Shown here in pieces: positions 1 through 5,969 of a DNA stretch of 14,612 nt. The stretch spans positions 1-14,612 of the forward strand of contig JAOGYN010000024.1 in NCBI GenBank assembly GCA_028112705.1. The letters are read 5' to 3'. Each line of letters begins with the position of its first letter. Within the stretch, counting starts at the first letter, position 1. Below the pieces are notes generated by a model. The model was not told the DNA's origin. It worked only from the letters and a program-made list of their open reading frames with translations, and made no database searches. Source of the DNA: GCA-002712045 sp028112705 (GTDB taxonomy: Bacteria > Pseudomonadota > Alphaproteobacteria > Rhodobacterales > Rhodobacteraceae). The position numbers and the translations under genes were made by a program.

Positions 1-265
1 GTCCAGGACCTGCAGTAACTGAAACTGCATCTATATCTTCTAAAGTTAAATTTGCACTTTTTAAAGCCAAATTTGTTACTATATCTAATTTTTCAACATG
101 GGCTCTAGCAGCTATTTCTGGCACAATACCGCCAAAATTTTTATGTAATTCATTTTGTCCAATAACTTCGTTCGACAATATCAAAGGTCGGCCATCAGAT
201 GTTTCACGAACAACCGACGCCGCTGTATCGTCACAACTACTTTCTATTCCGAGCATTGTTATCAT
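1..265 (-). CDS. tsaD: tRNA N6-adenosine threonylcarbamoyltransferase, N-terminal fragment
   Basis: TsaD (Kae1/YgjD/Gcp family) transfers the threonylcarbamoyl group to A37 of tRNAs that read ANN codons, acting in the cytoplasm with TsaB and TsaE. Only the first 88 codons are present; the gene runs off the left edge. Reading the minus strand from ATG at 265 gives MITMLGIESSCDDTAAS, then VIGQNELHKNFGGIVPEIAAR, ending near SVTAGPG. The GIESSCDDT opening of the ASKHA ATPase fold and the HxxxGGIVPEIAAR block are family signatures. The metal-binding His pair lies beyond the window. A second in-frame ATG at 256 is possible and would give MLGIESS, closer to the usual start. The gene is divergent from hemD with about 53 bases between them, an arrangement common in alphaproteobacteria. 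The identification is secure despite truncation. Confidence 0.95.
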   Translation of the reverse strand, partial: MITMLGIESSCDDTAASVVRETSDGRPLILSNEVIGQNELHKNFGGIVPEIAARAHVEKLDIVTNLALKSANLTLEDIDAVSVTAGPG

Positions 266-318
266 TTAAAAACGGTTACATCGTTGCGTTGCCACCTGCA
301 ATCCCGTTAAATATAAAC
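266..318. promoter_or_regulatory. Divergent tsaD/hemD intergenic region
   Basis: These 53 bases must hold the start signals for tsaD (leftward) and hemD (rightward). They are more GC-rich than the flanking genes. The best plus-strand match is TTGCCA at 289-294, a 17-base spacer and TATAAA at 312-317, but its expected transcription start (about 324) would fall just inside the hemD ATG at 319, so it does not fit simply. On the minus strand TTGCAG and TAACCG, 17 bases apart, form only a weak pair. No Shine-Dalgarno is visible before hemD. The regulatory role is inferred from position. Confidence 0.35.
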
Positions 319-1020
319 ATGGTTAAAGAATTTATCATCATAACTCGACCAGTGCGACAGGCTAATAGATTTAATAAGCAATTGATTGATGCCAAAATTA
401 AAAAAAGCCAAATTATAATATCACCAATTTCTAAAATAATAAACACAATGACAACTCCTGAAATAGCAACTTCTACTATTTTAATTTTTACATCAGAAAA
501 TGCATTATTTAATTGGAGTTGTGATTATAAAGAAGAATTTTCTTGCTACTGTGTTGGATTAAAAACAACTAAAACTGCACAAAAATTAGGCTTAAATGCA
601 GAATGCATAGGTTCTAATATCGAAGAGTTCACAAACAACTTTCCTAAAAAAATTAGTGAAAATTACCATTATTTAAGAGGTAAATATGTCTCATTTAACC
701 TAAAGGAATATCTGCTTAGACAAGGTATTAATATTAATGAAACAATTATTTACGAACAAAAACCAGAAAAAGTTAATAAAAGAACTAGACTTTTATTAGA
801 ATCCAAAGAGAAATCACTAATAACTATATTTTCAGCTAATACTGCTTCTACGATGGCTAGCCAACTCAAAAATTTAAAATTTTTAAATCTAGAATTCTTA
901 TGTCTAAGTAAAAATATTAAAACCGTTTTACAGAACCAGGGCTTTCAAAATATTAAAGTAGCAGCACAACCAACGGCAGAAAGTATGGTAAAAAGTTTAA
1001 TAAAGGCGACAAGCAAATAA
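319..1020 (+). CDS. hemD: Uroporphyrinogen-III synthase (HemD)
   Basis: HemD cyclises hydroxymethylbilane with inversion of ring D to give uroporphyrinogen III, the precursor of heme, siroheme and chlorophylls, in the cytoplasm. From ATG 319 the protein is 233 residues, near the usual 230-260. HemD sequences diverge widely, but the landmarks are visible: the N-terminal strand plus TRP motif (IIITRP, residues 6-11), FTSENAL around 57-63 (the family's TSxnav), FSANTAS near 171-177, and a C-terminal VAAQPTAESM (the family's A..Pt...m). The frame is open back to 199, but that extension overlaps divergent tsaD and adds no HemD-like sequence, so 319 was chosen. It is followed by mic60 and hemY, the classic alphaproteobacterial heme-gene run; the usual upstream hemC is absent. 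There is no clear ribosome binding site at the start. Confidence 0.85.
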   Translation: MVKEFIIITRPVRQANRFNKQLIDAKIKKSQIIISPISKIINTMTTPEIATSTILIFTSENALFNWSCDYKEEFSCYCVGLKTTKTAQKLGLNAECIGSNIEEFTNNFPKKISENYHYLRGKYVSFNLKEYLLRQGININETIIYEQKPEKVNKRTRLLLESKEKSLITIFSANTASTMASQLKNLKFLNLEFLCLSKNIKTVLQNQGFQNIKVAAQPTAESMVKSLIKATSK

Positions 1021-1106
1021 CATGACTTGTAGACTTAAGCTCGAAGTTTTAACTTACTTCAAGAATAATTATAAATTTAGAATGGATTTTATAGGAGTTC
1101 ATTACT
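1021..1106. other. hemD-mic60 intergenic gap with ribosome binding site
   Basis: This 86-base AT-rich gap contains AGGAG at 1093-1097, nine bases before the GTG at 1107, which decides the mic60 start. TATAAA at 1070-1075 could be a -10 element, but there is no good -35 at the right distance. An imperfect 8-base stem (1040-1047 with 1056-1063, one mismatch, 8-base loop) has no following T run, so it does not read as a terminator. Read-through from hemD is the simplest view. Confidence 0.4.
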
Positions 1107-2288
1107 GTGGCCAATAAAAATCCAGCTACTATAAGTAACTCTAAGAAAACAAATAAGTTGCCTAAACCAAAAGCAAAAAAAGAATCTATAAATAAAGTTT
1201 CGACGCCAACAAAGAGTTTTAAAACTAAATCAACCCAAGAAGTGGCAGAGTTGGAAAACTCAAACCTTCAAAAAATCGATGCCCAATTAACCAAAAAATT
1301 TAAAAATAATATTATTATTAGCAATATTAAATGGTTAATTTTTGCAATAATTTTTGCCATTTTAATAGGGTTATACTATTACCAATCAGAGCAAATTAAG
1401 AATAGTGATAGATCGCAATTCATGGAAATAGAGCGGCAATTAGAGAACTTTCAGACAAACTTAGCAAATACTTTGGTGAATGATCAAAATGCTAAAATAG
1501 AAGAGATTAATAAGAATCTTAACCAGGTATTGAAAGCAAATACTTTTTTATCTGAACAAAACCAAGATTTAGCAAATAAAATCAATAAAATAATAGTTCA
1601 ACCGAAGATTAAAGCTACTCCTGACAGCACTCAAAAAATTGATGTTGCCATTTTTGATGAACAGAAACTTCCTGAGGATCAAAAAGTTAAATCAGAAAAT
1701 AGCAAATTAATTTTAGCCATTAAAAAAGCTGAGTCAGCTGTAAAGATCCTAGAAAAAAAATTAAAATCTAATAAGATCAAAAACAATCTTTTATCAGATT
1801 TAAACTTAGTGCAGTCAGCGTTTCTTCAGGGAAACCCCTTTGGAGAACCCCTTTCTAACATAGCAACACAATTAAATATAAAAATATCCAAAGAAATACT
1901 AAAGAATGCTTTTAATGGTGTAAAACCATTAGGACAGCTTCGTAATACTTTTCCTAAAGAGGCTAGAAGTGTATTAAAAGAATTCCATACAAAGAATGAT
2001 AAAGATAAAATATCACAAAAAATCTTAGTATTTTTGAAAACACATATAACAACTCGTTCCTTAAAACCTATTTCTGGAGATAGTATCGATGCTATTCTTT
2101 CTAGAGTAGAAAGAAGTTTAAAATTAAATAACTTAGGTGATGCACTAAAAGAACTAAAAAGCTTACCTGAAGATGCAAAAAAATCCATGCATAATTGGAT
2201 GATAGAGGCTCAAATAACTTATAAAACTAAAGCAGAGTTAGACAAGATCTTCGTTAAGATTACTGAAATGCGCGAAACCAATGATTAA
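1107..2288 (+). CDS. Mitofilin-like inner membrane protein (alphaproteobacterial Mic60, COG4223)
   Basis: This is a 393-residue single-pass membrane protein with the Mic60/mitofilin layout. A Lys/Ser/Thr-rich cytoplasmic N-terminus (1-68) is followed by one transmembrane helix (about 69-91, WLIFAIIFAILIGLYYY). A periplasmic coiled coil covers about 105-165, a helical middle contains LQGNPFGEPL (about 240-249), and the C-terminal mitofilin domain (about 319-381) shows RVERSLKLNNLGDALKEL and LPEDAKKSMHNWM. In mitochondria Mic60 shapes crista junctions; alphaproteobacterial homologues are linked to intracytoplasmic membrane formation and to contacts with outer-membrane proteins (family knowledge). 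The gene uses a GTG start with AGGAG nine bases upstream. Its position between hemD and hemY is typical for alphaproteobacterial mic60, and it overlaps hemY by eight bases, suggesting coupled translation. Whether this organism makes internal membranes cannot be told from the window. Confidence 0.85.
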   Translation: MANKNPATISNSKKTNKLPKPKAKKESINKVSTPTKSFKTKSTQEVAELENSNLQKIDAQLTKKFKNNIIISNIKWLIFAIIFAILIGLYYYQSEQIKNSDRSQFMEIERQLENFQTNLANTLVNDQNAKIEEINKNLNQVLKANTFLSEQNQDLANKINKIIVQPKIKATPDSTQKIDVAIFDEQKLPEDQKVKSENSKLILAIKKAESAVKILEKKLKSNKIKNNLLSDLNLVQSAFLQGNPFGEPLSNIATQLNIKISKEILKNAFNGVKPLGQLRNTFPKEARSVLKEFHTKNDKDKISQKILVFLKTHITTRSLKPISGDSIDAILSRVERSLKLNNLGDALKELKSLPEDAKKSMHNWMIEAQITYKTKAELDKIFVKITEMRETND

Positions 2289-3681
2289 ATCAATAATCAA
2301 CATAATAATATTTATTGGCATAGTAAGTGTTTTTTCCTTTGCTGTAACTCAGTTCGCAAAAACCAACGATGAGTTTCAAATTATATTGTCAAATATTGAA
2401 ATCACTTTTTCTCCAATTGCTGTTATAATTGTGGGAGCTATAGGTCTTTTTATTATCTGGTTTATGTTTAAAATTTGCAATTTTTTAATTGCCACATACC
2501 GCTTCCTAAATGGTGACGAAACTGCTATTTCTCGCTATTTTGATAGAAATAGAGAGAAAAAAGGGTTCCAAGCTCTCTCTGATGGTATGATTGCATTAGC
2601 TTTAGGTGAAAATAAAACAGCAACAATTAAAGCTTCTCGTGCCAACAAATTACTAGGAAAGCCTGAAGTAACGAATCTATTAAGTGCCCAAGCTGCTGAA
2701 CAATCTGGAGACCGTAAGGAAGCCCTGAAATTCTATAAAGAACTTCTTAATCAAGAAAGAACAAAATTTGTGGGAATTCTTGGTATAATGAAGCAAAAAT
2801 TAGAAGACGGTGATAAAGAAACGGCCTTAGAGTTAGCTCACAAAGCCATTTCCATAAAGCCTAAAGATGGCACAATCCTAACTACCCTTTTCGAACTGCA
2901 AGTGGAAGGGAATGATTGGACAGGTGCGCAAAAAACTTTGAGTGCAAAATATAAATCAGGTCTACTACCAAAAGATATTTTTATTCGTAGAAATGCTATA
3001 TTGAACCTTGCGACGGCAAAAGAAGGTTCTAGTGAGAATTCCTTCGAGGCGGCCTTTCAAGCAAATAAAGCTTCACCAGAATTGGTTCCTGCAGCTATTT
3101 TAGCATCATCAGCTCATCTAAGGAATATGAAAAAACGTCTCGCAACTAGTGTATTACGTAAGGCCTGGAATAAATTACCACATCCTGATTTGGCAGCAGC
3201 ATTCGCAAATTTAGAACCTTCAGAGAGCGCTGATGAACGTTACAATCGTTTCAAACCTTGGATAAAAGTACACAATGGAACACCTGAAGTCCAAATGTTG
3301 GAAGCTGAATTAGCTCTTGCTGCAGAAAACTATACAGGAGCTCGTAAAATTATGGGAGACCTTGCAGAGAAAAAACCTACTGCACGATGCCTTACAATTA
3401 TGGCTGCTGTAGAACGTGGAACTGGCGCAAAAGATGCAGTAGTTCGTGGCTGGCTAGCAAAAGCGTTAGGAGCTAAGTATGGACCTATCTGGACATGCAC
3501 AAAATGCAACAACATATACAATGAGTGGTTGCCTATTTGCGATCAGTGTAAAGCGTTTGATACATTGGAATGGATGGAAACTGAAATTCCATCAAAAATT
3601 GATAAGTCTACAGAGTTGTTACCGTTGATAATTGGTGAGTTAAATGACATAAAAGAACCTTCATCTGAGGATAAAAAGTAA
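2281..3681 (+). CDS. hemY: HemY-like TPR membrane protein
   Basis: This 466-residue membrane protein belongs to the proteobacterial HemY family (not the protoporphyrinogen oxidase that carries the same name in Bacillus). Two N-terminal hydrophobic segments (about 1-22 and 42-71) form the HemY_N region, ending in RFLNGDETAISRYFDRNREKKGFQALSDG, a conserved cytoplasmic stretch. TPR-like helical repeats follow (about 95-385, for example NKTATIKASRANKLLGKPE and DKETALELAHKAISIKPKDG). The C-terminus carries CTKC (406-409) and CDQC (420-423), a rubredoxin/zinc-knuckle arrangement like that of the TPR protein LapB. The exact role is unsettled; proposals centre on late heme synthesis or envelope assembly. 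The start overlaps mic60 in the sequence ATGATTAA, so translation is probably coupled. The identification as HemY family is firm; the biochemical function is not known. Confidence 0.88.
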   Translation: MIKSIINIIIFIGIVSVFSFAVTQFAKTNDEFQIILSNIEITFSPIAVIIVGAIGLFIIWFMFKICNFLIATYRFLNGDETAISRYFDRNREKKGFQALSDGMIALALGENKTATIKASRANKLLGKPEVTNLLSAQAAEQSGDRKEALKFYKELLNQERTKFVGILGIMKQKLEDGDKETALELAHKAISIKPKDGTILTTLFELQVEGNDWTGAQKTLSAKYKSGLLPKDIFIRRNAILNLATAKEGSSENSFEAAFQANKASPELVPAAILASSAHLRNMKKRLATSVLRKAWNKLPHPDLAAAFANLEPSESADERYNRFKPWIKVHNGTPEVQMLEAELALAAENYTGARKIMGDLAEKKPTARCLTIMAAVERGTGAKDAVVRGWLAKALGAKYGPIWTCTKCNNIYNEWLPICDQCKAFDTLEWMETEIPSKIDKSTELLPLIIGELNDIKEPSSEDKK

Positions 3682-3685
3682 TTTC

Positions 3686-4246
3686 ATGAAACAAGTATTA
3701 AGCAAACTAACATTAATCATAATTATGACTTTATTTTTTTCTCATACTCTAAAGGCCGATGATTTAATGCTAGAAAAATTTGATGTCCAACCAGAAAAAA
3801 GATGGGAGTTCTTCAGTGACCAAGTTATGGGTGGGATTTCCACTGGTAAGATTTCTTTTAATAACGAAAATCAGTTAAATTATATAAATTTAACTGGGAA
3901 TGTTAGTACGCAAAATCAGGGTGGATTTATTCAAGCCAGAATTAAACTAATACAGCCATTAACAAAAAATATAGAAGGAATAGTGTTAAACGCAAAAGGC
4001 AATAATACTGTTTATTATTTACATCTGCGCACCAGAGGAACAATTTTACCATGGCAATACTATCAAGCTAAATTTTCTGTCACGTCTGATTGGAAAGAAA
4101 TAAAAATTCCATTAAAAACCTTTAAAAGATCGGGTAGTTTTCTACGGAAAAATATTAATCCAAGTTCTTTAAAAAGCATTGGTTTGGTTGCATATGGCCG
4201 TGATCATAAAGCTGATCTAAGTGTAGCCTCAGTAAGTTTTTATTGA
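3686..4246 (+). CDS. Exported CIA30-domain protein
   Basis: This 186-residue protein matches the CIA30 family (complex I intermediate-associated protein 30; NDUFAF1 in mitochondria). An N-terminal signal peptide is clear: a Lys-containing start, a hydrophobic stretch LTLIIIMTLFF and a likely cleavage after TLKA (residue 24). The mature part has family hallmarks: WEFFSDQVMGGIS (about 41-53), GGFIQARI, a run containing YYLHLRTRG, then PWQYYQAKF and a C-terminal GLVAYG..DHKADLSVASVSFY. The predicted fold is a beta-sandwich resembling carbohydrate-binding modules. The ATG lies four bases after the hemY stop, so it is probably the last gene of the hemD-mic60-hemY run. In mitochondria the family assists complex I assembly; exported bacterial members have no firmly established role, and a periplasmic location would separate it from the matrix-side function. 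Confidence 0.82.
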   Translation: MKQVLSKLTLIIIMTLFFSHTLKADDLMLEKFDVQPEKRWEFFSDQVMGGISTGKISFNNENQLNYINLTGNVSTQNQGGFIQARIKLIQPLTKNIEGIVLNAKGNNTVYYLHLRTRGTILPWQYYQAKFSVTSDWKEIKIPLKTFKRSGSFLRKNINPSSLKSIGLVAYGRDHKADLSVASVSFY

Positions 4247-4249
4247 ATG

Positions 4250-4261
4250 ATAATGCATTAT
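4250..4261. repeat. 12-base perfect palindrome between convergent genes
   Basis: ATAATGCATTAT is a perfect palindrome filling most of the 15-base gap between the CIA30 stop (4244-4246) and the tspO stop (4262-4264). With no loop bases and an AT-rich stem it is a poor hairpin, so it is not called a terminator. It may be coincidence in AT-rich DNA. Confidence 0.4.
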
Positions 4262-4732
4262 TTAATTTAAATACCAATATGAGGCATTTAATATTGTGGC
4301 AAAGCTAATCCATAGCAAGTAGGGCATTAAAAGAAAGCTAGATATTTTATCAATACGCCAACTTAAAGTTATTAAGATAAAAATGCATAGCCATAAAATT
4401 ATTATTACAATAAGTGCACTAAACAAATCCTTTGCACCAAAATAAATGGAAACCCAAATTGTATTTAAGGTCATTTGCAAGGCCCATAATGCCAATAAGA
4501 TGGGCTTTATATTTGTAGTCTTCATAAATACAAAACGATATGCAGATGTTGCAATTAAAACATACAAAATTGTCCAAACAGGACCAAATAACCAACTAGG
4601 AGGTGAAAAAGCTGGAGCCAGGAGTGCTTTATACCAGGTAGAATCTATTTCCCAAATTAAAGCATTACTAGTCGCTACCAATGTACATGAATAAAAAAGG
4701 ATCCAAGTTATAATCTTATTAAATGTCATCAC
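4262..4732 (-). CDS. tspO: TspO/MBR (translocator protein) family membrane protein
   Basis: TspO is a five-helix inner membrane protein that binds porphyrins and other tetrapyrroles. In Rhodobacter it tunes photopigment gene expression in response to oxygen, probably through tetrapyrrole handling (family knowledge). The 156-residue protein shows the tryptophan-rich signatures: FSPPSWLFGPVWTILY (about 42-57), LNTIWVSIYFGAKD (about 89-102) and the C-terminal PYLLWISFATILNASYWYLN. Five hydrophobic stretches lie at about 5-25, 45-65, 78-98, 103-125 and 132-155. Two starts are possible: GTG at 4732 or ATG at 4729. AGAGAA just upstream sits about eight bases from the ATG, which is slightly favoured. 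It begins seven bases after the stop of the upstream gene, so the two are probably co-transcribed. Its nearness to hemD and hemY fits a tetrapyrrole connection. Confidence 0.92.
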   Translation of the reverse strand: MMTFNKIITWILFYSCTLVATSNALIWEIDSTWYKALLAPAFSPPSWLFGPVWTILYVLIATSAYRFVFMKTTNIKPILLALWALQMTLNTIWVSIYFGAKDLFSALIVIIILWLCIFILITLSWRIDKISSFLLMPYLLWISFATILNASYWYLN

Positions 4733-4739
4733 TAATTCT

Positions 4740-5450
4740 CTAGTTTTTCAGAAAACAATTTAGCCATAATTGATCTAACTCATCAATTTTTGCCAAATCG
4801 AATCTATGAGTTTCTTTCCAATATTTACCACTTGCCACAAAGTAATCTAATTTTTTTTCCATCTCCAATGCTTTTGTAACAATAGTACTATTTAAATTAC
4901 GATCTGAGAGCTGATAATCGTTCAGTTCAGAGATTCCAATTTTCTGGTATGTGAGCCGGCTCACATCTTTTTCAGAAATATTTACTACTGAACAACCCTC
5001 TTTATCGGCAAAAAATTCAAATCTATTAGCTTTAGCTTCAATTGATCGAAGTGAGGGGTCTACTCTTAATGGGTCAGCTGTACCACAACCATAGAAATGG
5101 GTATTGGTACCTTCGTAAACCATATCACAACCCAGAAATGCTATAAGGTCAGGGTTTAAGTAATCTAATGCCCAATAAGCGGCTGTGAATGCCATAGTTC
5201 CTCCAGCATACAAAAACCCACCATAATTATTTTGAATTGGTACATACTCTTGTGCTGTATGAAGTGTTTGTTTTGGATTTTCTTTCGGCCTCTTTTCAAA
5301 TGGAAAATCCGTTGGAAATATTGAATGAGTCCATCTTGGAGTTATTTTCCAAGCATTATTAATGGCAACGATCGAGGTAAATGAATTTATGTCAAAGTCG
5401 GCTGCCCTAATAGCGTCAGGTGCACTCCCCAAAATGAGTATTTTTTTCAA
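4740..5450 (-). CDS. Conserved protein of unknown function, Rossmann-like
   Basis: This 236-residue soluble protein has no name I can support. It opens with a short strand and glycine loop (KILILGSAPDA, residues 3-13), as in nucleotide-binding or nucleotide-sugar-binding folds. VAINNAWK (28-35), YAGGTMAFTAAYWAL (81-95), IAFLGCDMVY (103-112), THFYGCGTADPLR (117-129) and GCSVVNIS (152-159) follow, dense blocks that look like an active site. I recall similar uncharacterised proteins in Rhodobacteraceae-like bacteria; the layout faintly resembles sialyltransferase-like or DUF115-type proteins, but this is not demonstrated. No signal peptide or membrane segment is present. The only workable start is TTG at 5450: an in-frame stop lies 13-15 bases upstream, and AAAGG sits seven bases before it. 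It precedes tspO by seven bases in the same direction. Coding status is secure; function is unknown. Confidence 0.75.
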   Translation of the reverse strand: MKKILILGSAPDAIRAADFDINSFTSIVAINNAWKITPRWTHSIFPTDFPFEKRPKENPKQTLHTAQEYVPIQNNYGGFLYAGGTMAFTAAYWALDYLNPDLIAFLGCDMVYEGTNTHFYGCGTADPLRVDPSLRSIEAKANRFEFFADKEGCSVVNISEKDVSRLTYQKIGISELNDYQLSDRNLNSTIVTKALEMEKKLDYFVASGKYWKETHRFDLAKIDELDQLWLNCFLKN

Positions 5451-5498
5451 ATTAAAACCTTTTTAAGATTGTTTAAATATTATTAAGTCTAAATGATT

Positions 5499-5510
5499 AC
5501 GCTACAGCGT
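5499..5510. repeat. Short inverted repeat between marR and the unknown gene
   Basis: ACGCT-AC-AGCGT is a perfect 5+5 inverted repeat in the 70-base gap after marR. It is the only GC-rich element there. On the minus strand it is not followed by a T run, so it is not a clear terminator; it could be an operator for the downstream pair or chance. Confidence 0.3.
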
Positions 5511-5520
5511 TCACTTTGGA

Positions 5521-5952
5521 TTAAATAATTTGATCTTTGATTAACGATATAATAATTCTTCTAAAATAGTCCGGATTTTCAATCTTTATTAAAACTTCAG
5601 ATTCAAAATCTTTGGCTACCTTTGCCATGTTTTCAATAATCTTTTTCCCATTTTTTGTTAATTTCAAGTCCACTAAGCGCCTATCTTTGAGGTTCACTGT
5701 TTTGGTAAGAATTTCCCGAGAGCTTAATCTCGAAACAGCCCTACTCACTTTTGATTTTTCCAAATCTACTTTTGAGTAAATTTCTCTAATACTTATTGCT
5801 TTATTTTCCTGACTAAGATGTGCGACAATTCGCCATTCTGCATTATTTAATTTAAACCGGGAAATGTATTCTTTTGAAAAGTCTTTGCTAATTCTGTTAG
5901 CAAGTAAACTCAGCTGATAAGGAAGAAAATTTTCTAAAATAAAATCTGACAA
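5521..5952 (-). CDS. MarR-family transcriptional regulator
   Basis: This 143-residue protein has the MarR plan: an N-terminal dimerisation helix (about 8-35), a winged helix-turn-helix (about 37-100) with ISIREIYSKVDLEKSKVSRAVSRL as the HTH, and a wing containing LKDRRLVDLKLTKNGKK, where the DRR motif is typical, then a C-terminal dimerisation helix. MarR proteins usually repress nearby catabolic genes and release DNA when they bind an aromatic carboxylate. It is the last gene of the leftward arm whose divergent partner is hmgA, and a palindrome of MarR type lies in the hmgA promoter, so control of homogentisate breakdown is the natural inference; the ligand is not known. The start is TTG at 5952, with GAGG six bases upstream, 17 bases after the stop of the preceding gene. 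Family assignment is firm. Confidence 0.9.
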   Translation of the reverse strand: MSDFILENFLPYQLSLLANRISKDFSKEYISRFKLNNAEWRIVAHLSQENKAISIREIYSKVDLEKSKVSRAVSRLSSREILTKTVNLKDRRLVDLKLTKNGKKIIENMAKVAKDFESEVLIKIENPDYFRRIIISLIKDQII

Positions 5953-5969
5953 AACGTACCTCGCATTAT

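Noticed and set aside
289..317. TTGCCA-N17-TATAAA as the hemD promoter
   Set aside because: Transcription would begin near 324, after the only suitable start codon at 319, so it cannot simply drive hemD as annotated.
199..318. N-terminal extension of hemD from an upstream ATG at 199
   Set aside because: It lies antisense to the well-conserved tsaD 5' end and adds 40 residues unlike HemD; the TRP motif sits at the expected distance from ATG 319.
1826..2188. Antisense open frames within mic60, fahA, tspO and the M24 gene
   Set aside because: They lie wholly opposite genes with strong family matches, have no recognisable domains and no good ribosome binding sites.
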